Source: Panaeolus papilionaceus
Lineage: Eukaryota > Basidiomycota > Agaricomycetes > Agaricales
NCBI GenBank assembly: GCA_015501605.1
Contig: JADNRZ010000017.1
Span: forward strand, 868,001-932,000
Length of the DNA stretch: 64,000 bases
Direction of reading: 5' to 3'
A program made the translations under genes and the position numbers. This document shows positions 35,101 to 46,742 of the stretch, one piece after another. Each line of letters begins with the position of its first letter. Positions within the stretch are counted from its first letter, which is position 1. Under the pieces are notes generated by a model. That model ran no database searches and was not told the DNA's origin. It saw only the letters and a program-made list of their open reading frames with translations.

Positions 35101-38100
35101 ATCAAGGGGTTGTTTAGCGCGAGACACGATGCACCTGGGAGGAAGGAACATAGGAGGGCGATGAGTGAGGTTGTGCCGTCTTCTACTAAGGCAGGTGGTG
35201 AGGAGGGGGAGAGAGCTGCTGCTGCAGGGGGAGGGGCAAGGGGAGAGGACTCGGACGACGACTCGTCGATCGTTGAGAGGTCACCTACGAAGACGTCTGG
35301 GTTCCATTTGTTTGGGGGCAAGAAGAAGGGGAATACGAAGGAGGTGGTGAATTCGAAGTGGGAGACAAGGACGGATAAGAATTTGAAGAAGTTGGAGGCT
35401 GCTGCGGCCAAAAGCGCGTCGTCTCCTGCTGGGAGGAAGTTTAGTCTGGATGAGAGGGGCAGAGCAGGCGCAGGAGCAGGAGGGGTGGCGGTGGTGGAGC
35501 ATGAGGGAGGGGGGTACAGAGGGTGATGCGGGCTGCGTCTGTTACTGCGAGTGGGTCGAATGCGAGTTTGTTGAGTGATGCGAGGAATGAGAGGGACAGA
35601 AAGAAGTTGAGGAAGACGAGAGGTGGAGCTGTGCAAGGGGGTGTGACGGGGGTTCCTGGCGGACAGCAGCAAGACGATAAAACGCCCGTTCCAAAGAAAA
35701 CACCTACAACAAACGAGCCTGCAGGTGTTGTCACTCCCGTACGACGTGCGCCTTCGCAGGCTGTGAGACCAGCACAACAGCAACAAGGACAGCAAGGACC
35801 GCCTACGAAGACAGGCTTATCGCATCGCAGGAGCGCGAGTATCGATGTTGGGGTGCAGCAGAGGCGGAGTTTTGTGGAGAGCGAGGCGAGGAAGACGAAT
35901 GCGGAGAATGAGATGAGGAGGGGGGAGGTTAGTCATGGGAGTGGTAATCACAGCAGCGGGGAGGGCGATAGGAGGAGCTATGCAGATGCCTCGAGCGAAA
36001 ATGGGACAGTGAATGGGATTGTGGATTTGGGGAGTAGGAGGAGGAGGGCGGCGAGTGAGGCTGGGAGGAGGGAGCTGCAGCAGTATGGGGCGATGGATAA
36101 TGTCCCGCCTGTACCAAGTCATGAGCCGGTGTTGATGGGGTATGTACCCACCGCGCCTGGTTCGGTGCTTGGAACAGTGCATGTCCAGCCAACACCAGTA
36201 CATGTTGAGCGCACCCCGGCACCGCCAGCGCCGAAGCCGATTCATCTGGAGCCGTATGTGAGACCGAAGGAGGCGCAGACAAGTGCTGAGGTTGGAGGTG
36301 CACAGAGGGCGACGAGTATTTTGAAGACGAGGAAGTCGTCGTCGGATGTTGGGCAACCCACGACGAGCGCCAGCACGACTGCTTATCCTCCGCCTATGCC
36401 TATGAAAACTCCTACTGCTCCTCCACCTGTTGTAGCTCAAACCTCTACTTCGCCTCCTCTTTCGAGACGTCAGTCTACGCGGGCTATTCCAGCAACTAGT
36501 ACAAGTAGTCCATCTAAAGCCCAACCTCAACTTCAAGCACAGATCACAAGTCCTAAAAAAACCTCTGCCTCCCCATCCAAACTCCCAACCTCGGCCCCTC
36601 CATCCAAGCTACCAACTTCAGCCACGAGTCCAAACAGAGCCACCGTCCTCCCCGCAGGTGGAGATCACCCCTCCGGGATACTCGTCGCGCAGGCAGGGTG
36701 GAATGCCCCACAGAGCACCCTCACAGGCACAGCAGGCGGTGCGATCTCGAGGAATACGTCTGTGCGGAGTGCTGCGAGTGCGCCGTCGGGGGATGGGATG
36801 GGTGTGCCGCAGAGTAGGGGCGCTGCTGGGAAGAGGCAGAAGCAGAGTGTGTTGGGACAGGGGATGCCGACGACGACGATTAGTGGTGGGGTGGGGAGAC
36901 ATGCGAGTTTGGGGCATACTTCGGGGGTGGTGATGGGACAGCAATTCCAGCAGCAGTATCCGCCAGCGCAACAGCAGCAACAGACGTCACCGCAGAGTTT
37001 GTTGAAGATTATCGAAGATGTTGCGAATGTGAATAAGAAGGGACCTCTGTCGGGTGGAATTGGGATTCCGTCTGCGCCTCCGAGGGTGTTGACTGAGAAG
37101 TTGAAGGCGATGGATCAGGATGCCTTCAGGTCGCAGCTTGGGGCTAGTCCAATTCCTGGGCAGAGACACGGTGCTACACATGGCGCGAGGACGAAGGCGC
37201 CGTCCACGGCGACGACGACAACGACGGCTAGTCAAGGGTTATGGGAGATCAAGGCTCCTGGGTCGGTGTGGGATCAACGACAAGCATTGATGGAACAGCA
37301 GACAACATCGAAAAAGCCATCTGGGATATACAACAAGGAGGCATCGATGTCTGCCCCTGATCTGACGTTGTCTGGTGTCTCCCGTTCGCGGTCGGTGAAG
37401 AGTCCTAGACCTGTTGCTGCTGCTGCGGGTGGTGGTCAGATGCCTAATGGTAATGTCACTGGTTCGCATAGTGCGTCTTCTTCAGGTGTGCCACAGCCCG
37501 CGAAGATGCCCCTGAGGAGTGCGATGAGACATCCCAGTCGTACGCCTTCGCCTCTTGTTAGTGGCTCCCCGCATGCTCGTGCTGGTTCTGGTCCTGCTTC
37601 GACTTCGTCCTATAATTCCCCTTTGACTCGTCATGAACCACTGGCTGCTCCTGCTACATCGTCCCCTCAACATCAGCCTAGTCCCTTAGTTAGGGAGGTG
37701 GAGAAGAAGAAGGATAAGGGGAAGCAAAAGGCTGTTGAGCCAGAGCAGGAGGATACGGGTGCTGAGTCGTCTGCGTATGAGACGGGGAATGAGGCATTTT
37801 ATACGGATGAAGAGAGCGGGGCGGAGGGGAGGTGGAAGGAGAAGGAGAAGAAACCGATTCTTGCTGCGCCTGTGCCGTTTGGTGGACCTTCAACACTGAG
37901 TGGTATGAATGGCCATGCGGTGGGGTATGGAGCGTCAGATGTGTCTAGGTCTGACACGTCCACTGGGACCCCGCGTGCCTCCTCTGATCAGCAGCAGCCG
38001 CGCCGCAGGAAGAGTGTGCGGGTGTCGTTGAAACCTACGTTCTCGCCGTCGCCTCCTGCGATTGAATACGATGAGTATGAGGAGCAGGAACGACATGCGC

Positions 38101-38399
38101 CGTGGGCATGGGGACCCAAGGCTGGTTCTTCGTCACAGTACGACAGCATCGAAAAGAGGGCGTCGGAACAGCCTGGGTCGTCCTCGTCCTTGTATAACCC
38201 AGCTATCGCCTCACCTGCCCCTCAAGCACCTGCGAAGCAGCATGCTATTGTTAAGCAGCAGAAGGCGGAGAGTTCGAAGGACATTTGGGAGGATTCGAGT
38301 GATGATGATGAGGCGTATTTTAAAGCGAAGAAGGCGTTGAGTGAGGCTGCAAAGTTTGAGAAGGATGTTACGCTTATGGTTGCGAATCGGAGGTTTTGA
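32159..38399 (+). CDS. Large protein with a helical, BAR-like N-terminal region and a disordered C-terminal region (about 1976 aa)
   Basis: Exons 32159-32463, 32528-32679, 32833-33111 and 33170-35484 join in phase. A second long frame, 35520-38399, follows. The first 245 residues are helical and coiled-coil-like (SRLLTNLLTHEKEYSKHLTA; SMRALKELEEEVGNIMRDRE; LLAAQSELQACETHLASKEH). This recalls BAR/F-BAR membrane-curvature proteins of the fungal Ivy1 type, but I hold that call loosely. The rest is disordered: Gln/His runs, an acidic block, a Lys/Glu-rich helix (about 34760-34900) and Ser/Pro-rich sequence with many RRxS sites. It ends in an ordered-looking helix, YFKAKKALSEAAKFEKDVTL. The two long frames need a frame change at about 35485-35519. 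A 35-nt GT-AG segment restores phase exactly, but is very short for an intron. Two overlapping genes, or a sequence error, remain possible. Confidence 0.65.
33300..33405 (+). repeat. CAG/CAC-rich tract (Gln/His run)
   Basis: Imperfect CAN repeats encode a long Gln/His-rich segment of the BAR-like protein. A second, purer (CAC)n(CAG)n run lies at about 34361-34393. Confidence 0.85.
34072..34116 (+). repeat. Three tandem 15-nt units
   Basis: Unit gggcatRRcagtttg three times in a row, differing at one or two positions, encoding GHSSL-GHGSL-GHDSL. An in-frame minisatellite in a disordered region. Confidence 0.85.
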
Positions 38400-38964
38400 G
38401 TAAGAGGGTGTTGTATTGCTCTTGTTGTTTTACTGTAGATCTTTCTTTTCTCTTTTTACTTTATCTTTATTTTTTCGGGTTTTTGTGCTGCGTTTCGTTT
38501 CATATTCGTTCTAGATACGTCTATCCACCTACATTGCTCAGTAGTGCTTCATCCCGACATCCACTCTTTGTTTCATCTATCCAATCTTCTTTTAGCAGTT
38601 ATTGTAGTTTCGTGTTCAATCCATGTAATCCCATTTTTCTGCTTCATTGTTCTCATGCCCGATTAGCTATCTTTTCACTTGACATCTTCACTGCAAAACC
38701 CTCGGTGAAAAGCCGTAAAGTAGCAAGCGCTGGAGTCAATTGCTCCTCCGAAACCTTACGTAAGCTATGGTTTATGGCCGTGCAAGCATCGATGCGTTTG
38801 GTTTTCTACAACCAGCTTTCCTTCGTTTCAAAACCTCATAGACGGTAGCTTTGGCGTCCCGTTATTGTTGAAACAACCCAAGTTTGAAATCAGACACGCT
38901 ATCTGTGCTCGAAATCCCACTGTTTTTTCCCGCATCAACATCTTGATCTCCAACTTCCATCACC
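38400..38964. other. Spacer before the SUMO gene
   Basis: Holds the T-rich 3' flank of the large upstream gene and the promoter of the SUMO gene. A pyrimidine-rich stretch with short C-rich motifs runs up to the ATG at 38965. No ORF is supported. Confidence 0.5.
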
Positions 38965-39623
38965 ATGTCTGAGGACCAAACCCAAGATCATGAGCCAAAG
39001 GCCGAGGAATTGAACTCTACGATTAACATCAAGGTGAGCAGCGTATTTGCGACTTTGTAAAATGTAGCTAATATATATGGTGGTTGACTCTGGTTCGTTT
39101 TTGTGCACCTTTGTTGAATGGTATCTATCGTGCCTGGTAATTTAGGTCGTGAGTTCAACAGGAGAAGAGGTGTTCTTCAAGATCAAACGCAGCACGAAGC
39201 TGAGCAAGCTACAAGGAGCGTACGCTAACAAGGTCGGCAAGGATGTGGGCAGCATTAGGTGGGTTTATCTTCCCTTGTTTTGGGCGATTTTGGTGTTTTA
39301 GACGCCCTCGCCCCTTGATTATGTCGTGTTGCTTGTGTTCGACCTTGTTGGGTTGTTTGCCCTTATGCTAAAAATCCCTCTTTTTCAGGTTTTTGTACGA
39401 CGGTACCCGTATACAAGACGACGATACACCATCTTCGCTTGAGATGGAGGAGAATGGTATGTTTTGCACTCTTTATGACCATGAGATCATGACATTGATA
39501 ACTTGGCCACGCACCAGATACAATTGATGTCATGGTAGAGCGTACGTATCACCTTTTGGCTCGCACAGACCACCTCTACTAACCCACTTTTTCTCGTTTA
39601 TAGAGGTTGGAGGATCGCTTTGA
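38965..39623 (+). CDS. smt3: SUMO (small ubiquitin-like modifier)
   Basis: Five exons (38965-39033, 39146-39258, 39389-39456, 39518-39541, 39604-39623) encode 97 residues. SUMO is attached to lysines of target proteins after its C-terminal peptide is removed by a Ulp-type protease. The N-terminal MSEDQTQDHEPKAEELNSTI is followed by the ubiquitin fold (NIKVVSSTGEEVFFKIKRST; IRFLYDGTRIQDDDTPSSLE) and DTIDVMVEQVGGSL. The di-glycine is followed by Ser-Leu, so processing is required. The final two exons are only 24 and 20 nt and are invisible to ORF finders, but phase and family ending match exactly. The gene ends 314 bp from the convergent M28 peptidase gene. This looks like the full, single-domain gene. 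Confidence 0.95.
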
Positions 39624-39937
39624 CAAATTTACACATCCCATACAACGACTGGCCAGAGAACGCGCCGTGCAATGTATTCTCTCTTTTTTGTGGCATTTCT
39701 CCCTTGAGGAAATCAAACTTGTAATCTGACTTGTTCACCTTTTTTTATAATAAATATTACTTTCGCATAACCAGTCGCAGTTCCCATTCGTTTGTCCTTG
39801 ATCAGTCGCTTGTCTTCCTTTTTAGCATCATGAATCGACTTGCGGGCTTTCAGAAGGATATTAAGTTCTGATTTCTCATCGATCATGGGTATGTAAGGTG
39901 AATTCCATTTTGTACACAGCAAAGAACATTCTAATCC
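39624..39937. other. Convergent 3' region between SUMO and the M28 peptidase
   Basis: 314 bp with an AT-rich core (tttttttataataaat near 39740). It likely carries both polyadenylation regions. No ORF is supported. Confidence 0.5.
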
Positions 39938-41442
39938 TTAATTAGGTGCAGGGAACGCAACTGGGCTTTTGAAGCCATTTTTGCCCACAGCTCTGACTCC
40001 CATCTGAACGTTGTCCTTTGAAAGCTTGACGTTGACGGTTTTGACAGAACCAACAGGGATCACACGAGACCACTGAGGCTCGTCTGTTTGTCGCCATACA
40101 ACTTCGTATCCTCCATCAGCGGCAGGGTCAGCAGTCCACGTCAACGTCGAGTTGTTGGTCAAGTTGGTGGTGTCGATCACAACGTTCTTTGGTGTTCCAG
40201 GTGCGTTTGCCAGTGACCAGAGTGCCGCTCCGTTGACTTTGGCTACGCGTGCGACGAAATCAAAGTCGACGAAATCAATGAGATCGCCAAATTGTACACC
40301 ATTGACGACACGGACGTCTTGATGCTGGTGGGCGAAGTTCTCGTGTGGCTCGGTGAAGCGCACTGCAGCGAATCCTTGGGACAGGAACGACTCTTGATCC
40401 CCTCCACGAAGGAATCGGTCGGGACGATAGATGGTACGGACTGCAGGTTCATATCAGTGCCGGGACTAACCCCAAGTGTTTCAGATGTGCCTTACCATTC
40501 ATGCCAGTAACTGCGTTGGAAGCTACTTCAGACACAAACCTGCCGAGCTGTCTCGCAGGACTGTCATTTTCACCGCCGATGCTTGCTAAAGCGTTGTTCT
40601 GGTTGGCGCTATTGGATGGAGGGAGGCCAGACACAAACATTCGGATGTCAAAGGGATCTGAAGTACCGTCGTCCGCCTTGGAGCTGCCAACGATATCGTT
40701 ATCGAGCATGCCCTGGACATCGACGCCCTGCTGCTTTAGTGTTGTCGCCATAAAGTTGGAGCCAAACAATCCTTGTTCTTCTCCAGCAACCACAGCAAAC
40801 ATGATGGTAGCTGCAGGCTGGTGAGTTGCCATTATTCTGGCGAGTTCCATAGACACAGCTACGCCAGATGCGTCGTCATCGGCACCAGGAGCATCTGCAA
40901 CGCCGTTGAGGACGTCGGTCACACGGGAGTCGTAGTGACCTGAAACAACGTAGACGCGGTTAGGTTCTTTGGACCCCTGCAGAGTGGCAACGATGTTGCT
41001 GATGACTGTAGCATTGGGGATGCGAGAACCCGCTGGCTGGACAAAGCTAGGGACGGCGACTGTCATACGACCATTGGATGCAGCTGCATATGTGCGCATT
41101 TCTGCTGCAATCCAGTCTCGAGCAGCGCCGATGCCGCGGACTGGGTCTGTCTGGCTGGAGAGGGTATGGCGAGTGCCAAAGGAAACGAGTTTGCTGATGA
41201 TAGCCTTGATGCGGTTCGGGTCGATCTGGCTGAGCATCTGAGTGAGCTCACTGTTGGGAGCCTGGGCTCTGAGGACGTTGCCTGGACCTGGTGGCCAAGG
41301 ATCTATGCTGTCCAACACATTTTGCAGCTGTGCATTCACTGGTATGTGTATCAGCACGACGCTCCCTTTGTTGAGGCATGAATTAATATTTACCGCCGAT
41401 AACTAGGGCCAGACACAAGGCTGAACGGCTGAATATTCTCAT
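39938..41442 (-). CDS. Secreted M28 zinc peptidase with a C-terminal fibronectin-III-like domain
   Basis: Three exons (41442-41394, 41338-40496, 40440-39938) encode 464 residues. A short signal peptide (MRIFSRSALCLALVIG) fills the 49-nt first exon. The catalytic domain has the M28 metal pattern: GHYDSR (His, near 151), GADDDASG (bridging Asp, near 171), VAGEEQGLFGS (catalytic and metal Glu), LDNDIVG (Asp) and a final His in FTEPHENFAHQHQD. The last 100 residues (NVVIDTTNLTNNSTLTWTAD, YEVVWRQTD, VQMGVRAVGKNGFKSPVAFP) look like a fibronectin type III fold. Family members are secreted aminopeptidases or related exopeptidases; here a role in extracellular protein breakdown is inferred. An alternative splice choice does not affect the domain call. 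Confidence 0.92.
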
Positions 41443-44010
41443 TTAGTTGGGAGTAGAGGTAAAGTAAACGGATCTCCTTTTTTGCTTCCTGCCTTTATGT
41501 GGTCCGTATGTCGCCAAAAACGCCTATCTGGAAACTAGCCATGCATTGCGTGCCATATGGTCCCATTTAATTGTGACCTCCTGGCACCACTGGTAGATAA
41601 GGTGGAATCTTCGAAGTTGCGCCTCATAACTTTTTTAGATACAATCCTGGGAATACGGTAAAACTTCGCCCTCGTAGGAGTCCAGCAGTGTATGAACGGC
41701 ATTTCGAAGGTTTCCAGAGGTTTTAAATCCATTACGCCACGTCGAAATTCTGATCATTGGAACTGATAAGTTGCTTAGCCACGTCAAAAGTCCTCGATGA
41801 TCTTGTCGGCAAAGGTCTAAAACCTTCTGAGCATGAAGGCAAAAATATATTACCGACCTGGAGATGAGAGCTCGCGCACTATTCCGGGCCAATCCTATGT
41901 ACCACCTGCATGGCCTGGAATAGTCGTGGGTATGTAACTCACTGACAGTAGTTCCGTGGTGGTTTATTAAATTTACTTACTACCTTTCTATTTTTACATT
42001 TAGGAAGGCTTGTCAATTCGATACCTTCCCTGCCTCGATTGCGCGAGTTAGGTACCCGCTCACGATAAAATGTCGTGGTTTATGCGGCGTATGTCTTCAC
42101 CTGTGGTTGCAATTGCTGCGACAAGTGAACAGAACGACTATCCATTGTTGTCCGCTTCCACCAGATCTCCGCTGAATTCTCTGATATTTTAGTATAGATG
42201 TATCAGCTGACGGGTCCTGTGCTATATGCACAGTCAGTGCTGGCGCTTCTATGTAGCTATTAACAATTTCTTAAGGCGGATTCAACTTCTGGGATCTCCA
42301 CCTGTGTGATTTCAAGTGAGTTTTCTCCCTCAATGAGCAAGCTTCTTCTAAAGATCTGAATATTAACAGGGTTACTTTGGGGTACTGAGGTATTCAATGT
42401 CAATAAATATGGGCCCAAAATGGAAACCAAAATATCCGTCATTCACTGCTACCGCGTAAAAGACTGGATTTTAAGTTGTTCTGGACCTCTATTCTCCTGG
42501 TTAGTGGGTGAATATCTCAATCTCATCTTCTGCATTCAAGCCAACAGACGATTGTCCCATCAGGCAAATTGTTATCATAACCACGAGACACCCTCTAAGC
42601 ATTCAATCCCTGGTACTCTCCTTCTAACGAGGCACATGGATTGTATATGCGTTAACTCACTACATGATGTATCTTATGTTTTTCCAGGAGAATGCATCTA
42701 AAGGTATAGCTTATCGGTCTTGGTTCAGTTTCTTGCTAGTGTAGGGTGCGAATACCTCACTCTCGACATCGTTTTAATAGTGTCTTACGAAAGTTAAATA
42801 TAGGAAGACACAGATAATGGACTTGCTCGTTACAGTCGTTGTCATTCTCTAGGCGAGCTGGTGCTGTCCAAGTATTTATGTACAACCTTCTTGTCATCTT
42901 TAGACACAGATACTTTCAAATAAGCAATGTGATCATCAGACATGGACAACGGATTCGGATGGTATAGTTGCAATAAACGGTCACCGATCGCATGGAAAGA
43001 CCTTCATTTAGGGGTTTTATTGAGTCCATCCATACCTTCTCTCCGCTCCGTTTATGAGCACTTCTGAAAGCGTAAATTTCAATATAAACATAAAATTATA
43101 TCCTCTAATCTAGCGGGTTACAGAACGTCAAATGCCCTTGGAATCGGAATCTGCCGCTTTCGAAAGAAAAATGGCTGGGAATTGTTGCAGCTTTTCTCTT
43201 CCTATGTCCAGGGTTATTACCTTACGCTCTTCACGCGTAGCTTAGATTTTGACGCGAATATTTGTACCTTGATAGGTAAAACACTCGCGGTTCTTGGCGC
43301 TGTCGCCCGAATATCGGGAGTCATACCGCTCAATGTGGTCGTTGAAAACCCCAGGTCCGATAAATCATGAAAGAAAAGTGTCACAGGGGAAGGAGAAAGT
43401 TGTGAAGACAAGGATAACAAATCCGATCTGCTTAAAAGCATTTAAAGCATGACTCCACGCCGTGCATGCCAGTTATTATGTGGCGCAGGGCATCTCTACT
43501 TAGCGCCCGAAGAGCCAGGTGCAAACCTCCGGAAAATTTGAACAAGATCCAAAGTGTTGTTAATAAGGCCACTGGTGAATGTGCTGGGATATTAAAAGCT
43601 CATTGCACTAGACTCTGAGCTACTTCCAAGCAAATTCGAGAAGGCTTTCGTGACACGAACAGGCGCACATCCCAGATCTAGGTGGGAATATTGATTATCT
43701 AAGGGACTAACAGGAACACTGCCGCTCAGTCTTTCTCCTTTACTTCTGTTGTCCCCCTAACAAGTGAACTTTGCTTTATTTACCTTCATTGATTCGAGCA
43801 ATATAAGCTCATTGCGGTACACAATCCAGAACTAGTCTTACTGAAAAGAGTCTTTTGCCACGGCAACCAAGTACGCACAGACGTGTTCGCCACGTTCGCT
43901 CGCCACAGCACTGCCTTGCTGGAAGTATAAGAACAGAGACTGAAGGGCTGCACAAAATGAAATAACGCGACTTGAGTTTCTCCTGCATCTGAACTGGGAG
44001 CTTGAGAACT
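41443..44010. other. 2.6-kb divergent intergenic region, no gene supported
   Basis: AT-rich and full of short stop-interrupted frames on both strands. It lies between divergent genes and contains their promoters. I see no inverted repeats, RNA gene or joinable exons. Confidence 0.45.
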
Positions 44011-45800
44011 ATGTCTATTACATCCCTCGCAGCGGAGCTAGTGCTAGTCCTCACTTCCTACGTCAGTAAAATCATTCGTTTTCGTGAAGAGTTTTGCTTA
44101 ATCGTATTATCTAGTTATCTCGAAAGGACTGCAAAAGTCTCCGGTTATCCTGCAAACAATTGTCGCAATACGTTGCTGTTGGCTTGCTGAGGTCGATTGT
44201 GATTGATGTCAAACGGCAAAACCACGCAGCAGCAGCAGATCAACTGAGATCCCTCGCCCGGCAGCAAGCACCTGTTGAGATCGTACAGAAGCTAATTATC
44301 AAGTCTCTATCGCCACACAACGACCCTGAGGCCCGTCGATCTGCGCAGAAGAGTCCTAGATACGCCACTCACCCCGGTATTCGTGTGTCTGAGTCAGACT
44401 TAGGTGTCACAGAGGAGGTCGTATACCGCTTCCTTAAGGATGCCTTGATCTCATTGCAGAATGTCCATACTATTGTGTGAGTTCAATTTCAATCTCCTAC
44501 AGTAGGGCTGAAAGTCTTACGCACTGCTTATCTTGTTCCGTAGCTGGAATCCACAAAGAGGGGACCCCCTTTTGACACACCAAATGGTTCTGTCAGCTCT
44601 TTGCTATTTTTCACACCTCCGACACATCGAAATTAACGTTACACACTGCAAGATTCCTCTGGATCTATGTGCCTTCCGGGGTCTTGAGTCCATCAGGTAC
44701 AAAGGGATATCACAGGGTTTTTACGAGGAGAACATGAACAGCGTGTCTCGGGCGCTCTTTCAACTGCCACTATTAAAATCCTTGGATATGGAATGTGCAA
44801 CACACCCAACCAAACCCGCCTTAGAAACCCAGAATGTTCATAGTCTTTTCAGCAGCATTGATTCCGAACACATCCTTCCACGGTTGCGCCATCTGGGCTT
44901 GTGGTTTTACCTTATACGACTGGATTCCATCACTCTGCCATATTTTAGCTCTTTGACCTCTCTGGAGCTCAGAAATACAAATGATCCCAAATTGATATCA
45001 TCCAATTTCAGAGCAGATCCTCAAGAGCCGCTCTCCCACAATTCTCGACTTGACGATGTCTGGCTAGCTCTCCGCCACCAACGGGTTCACCTGGAAAAAA
45101 TATCCATCGATTCTGTCGTCCCAGCATTTTTGGATTACTTGGAGTCATATACTGGACTTTGCTCTCTCATCTTAGCCCCCAGGGCCTCCAAGACCGAAGA
45201 AGAGGACAGGCTGGCCTCACGTTTCTTCCAAGGGCCACTATCAGCTCACGCGACAACTCTGAAACACCTTGCTATCAAAGCGGTTGAAGAAGGTCCCTGG
45301 TGCTTCAGCAACAAGAACCGATCGGACATAGCTCAATGTCAGAACCTCGTATCCCTGCACATGGCCGTGGAAGCATCTCCGATACTTGCATTGCAGTTAT
45401 CTCTTCAACGCGACACCAATATCGTAAGTTCAAAACATTCGGGATCCTGTTCTGACCTGACCTGTCATAATTCTCTGCCTAGGCACATTTTTTCATCAGT
45501 CTTGCACTCGATTTCCTCCCCAGGCTGTCCACAATTTATATCAAGGCAGCGATTCCCAATGAGCTGCGTGGTGGACGTCGCATAGCAACGATTGAACAAC
45601 ATCTAAGCACAGCGGAGGAATTTATCATGCGAAGCATCAATGACTATACTCTTCCTCAGTCAGCCAGTCGCGCACCGATGATGTGTGTATGCATAAATCA
45701 GGGACACGACAAGTCGGCGTCTCCGAAGGAACGATGGTTCGAAACGCGCCCCACTTCCCAGAACACCTGGCGCTACATCGAATGCGAAGGGCTCGATTAG
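44011..45800 (+). CDS. F-box protein (536 aa)
   Basis: Four exons (44011-44061, 44115-44476, 44544-45423, 45483-45800) join in phase to 536 residues. The N-terminal 35 residues, assembled only after the first intron is removed, form an F-box: LAAELVLVLTSY then LSRKDCKSLRLSCKQLSQYV. F-box proteins bind Skp1 and present substrates to the SCF ubiquitin ligase. The rest has irregular leucine-rich-repeat-like stretches (LCYFSHLRHIEINV; LFQLPLLKSLDMECA; ILPRLRHLGLWFY; LPYFSSLTSLELRN), consistent with a substrate-binding solenoid. Agaricomycetes carry large expanded families of this type, mostly of unknown target. The start is the ATG that begins the F-box; a TTG three codons upstream is ignored. 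Confidence 0.82.
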
Positions 45801-46090
45801 GTATTCACTGATGCAGGAAGACGCCATAGTATGTGAAGATTCTCTCGAATGTCCATCACTTTTTTTTCTGAAAAAAAAGAAATTTACAGGTGTTCAGGTC
45901 TGCCAACTAAAGGGAAATTCATTGTTATCTTTCATCAAATTCCAGAATACGGGTTTGTGGGAGTTCATCACCATCGAACGGAAGAGGGTCTCTTCTCTGT
46001 CCTTTCCTATGTTTTCCCACATGGCTATCGCACTCAGCGACTATCACGACAGATCTCACCGCTGTGTTGTATAGCATATCAAAAGTGATA

Positions 46091-46113
46091 CTATCATTGG
46101 TCACCAGTCGGGT
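46091..46113 (+). repeat. Left terminal inverted repeat of the 652-bp element
   Basis: 23-bp repeat matching 46720-46742 in inverted orientation with a single G/C mismatch at position 17. Confidence 0.8.
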
Positions 46114-46719
46114 AGAATCCCACTTCTCGATGTCTGGAATATTTTCCTTTACTCCCTTAGTATTGAGACCTGGTATATCGGTAAAACTTTTATTTCTCTG
46201 TATGAATATGATTTTTAAATGAAGAAAAACGGGGGAGAACGAGCCACGGAGTGTTTCCGGTGGATTGTAGTCGAAAATGCCACCACTCGGGTTTTGCTGT
46301 CACGAAACGTCACTGTGGTGGAAAAGGTCAGTTTGGCAGAAACTGATGCCATCAAATCACCAGATTTCATGTCTACGCGATAAGTATTTCCTCGCTCGTA
46401 AATGCAGATAGCTTCGAGGCAGCCTAATATTTGGTAGGGATATAGTAATCTACTACCATGAGTTTCAGGCCGGATTTCTTGGGAATATGAGCACAACATC
46501 GGACGGGATCTGGAAAAGAACACCCATTTTTCGTGACTTTTTGAGAGTCACGATTCAATCTGCAAATTATTACACTCCTTGTTTCTATATTTTTCTATAT
46601 CTAAGTACAGATCCTGGTGTATTCTTCTTGAATCTACCCAGATTTAAATCCTCAGATCATAATTTGCAAAATTGAGCGAGATATCTGCAGATTACCAAAA
46701 TTACCCGAGTGGTGACACG

Positions 46720-46742
46720 ACCCGAGTGGTGACCAATGATAG
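46720..46742 (-). repeat. Right terminal inverted repeat of the 652-bp element
   Basis: Inverted partner of 46091-46113. It is followed by TA at 46743-46744, mirroring TA at 46089-46090 before the left end. Confidence 0.8.

Larger units (their letters stand above)
46091..46742. mobile_element. 652-bp TA-flanked inverted-repeat element (MITE-like, Tc1/mariner-type signature)
   Basis: The left end reads ctatcattggtcaccagtcg and the right end is its reverse complement over 23 positions (ending gggt) with one mismatch. Each end is flanked outside by the dinucleotide TA, the target duplication of Tc1/mariner elements. Just inside the right end the unit cccgagtggtgac occurs twice in tandem, and ccaccactcgggt recurs at about 46276-46288, so the subterminal regions carry extra copies of the end motif, as transposase-binding sites do. 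The only frame inside (46215-46523, minus) does not resemble a transposase, so the element looks non-autonomous. Confidence 0.75.

Noticed and set aside
34564..35795. Long minus-strand frames (195 and 249 codons) opposite the BAR-like gene
   Set aside because: They mirror low-complexity, GC-biased codons of the plus-strand gene and show no domain or splice logic of their own.
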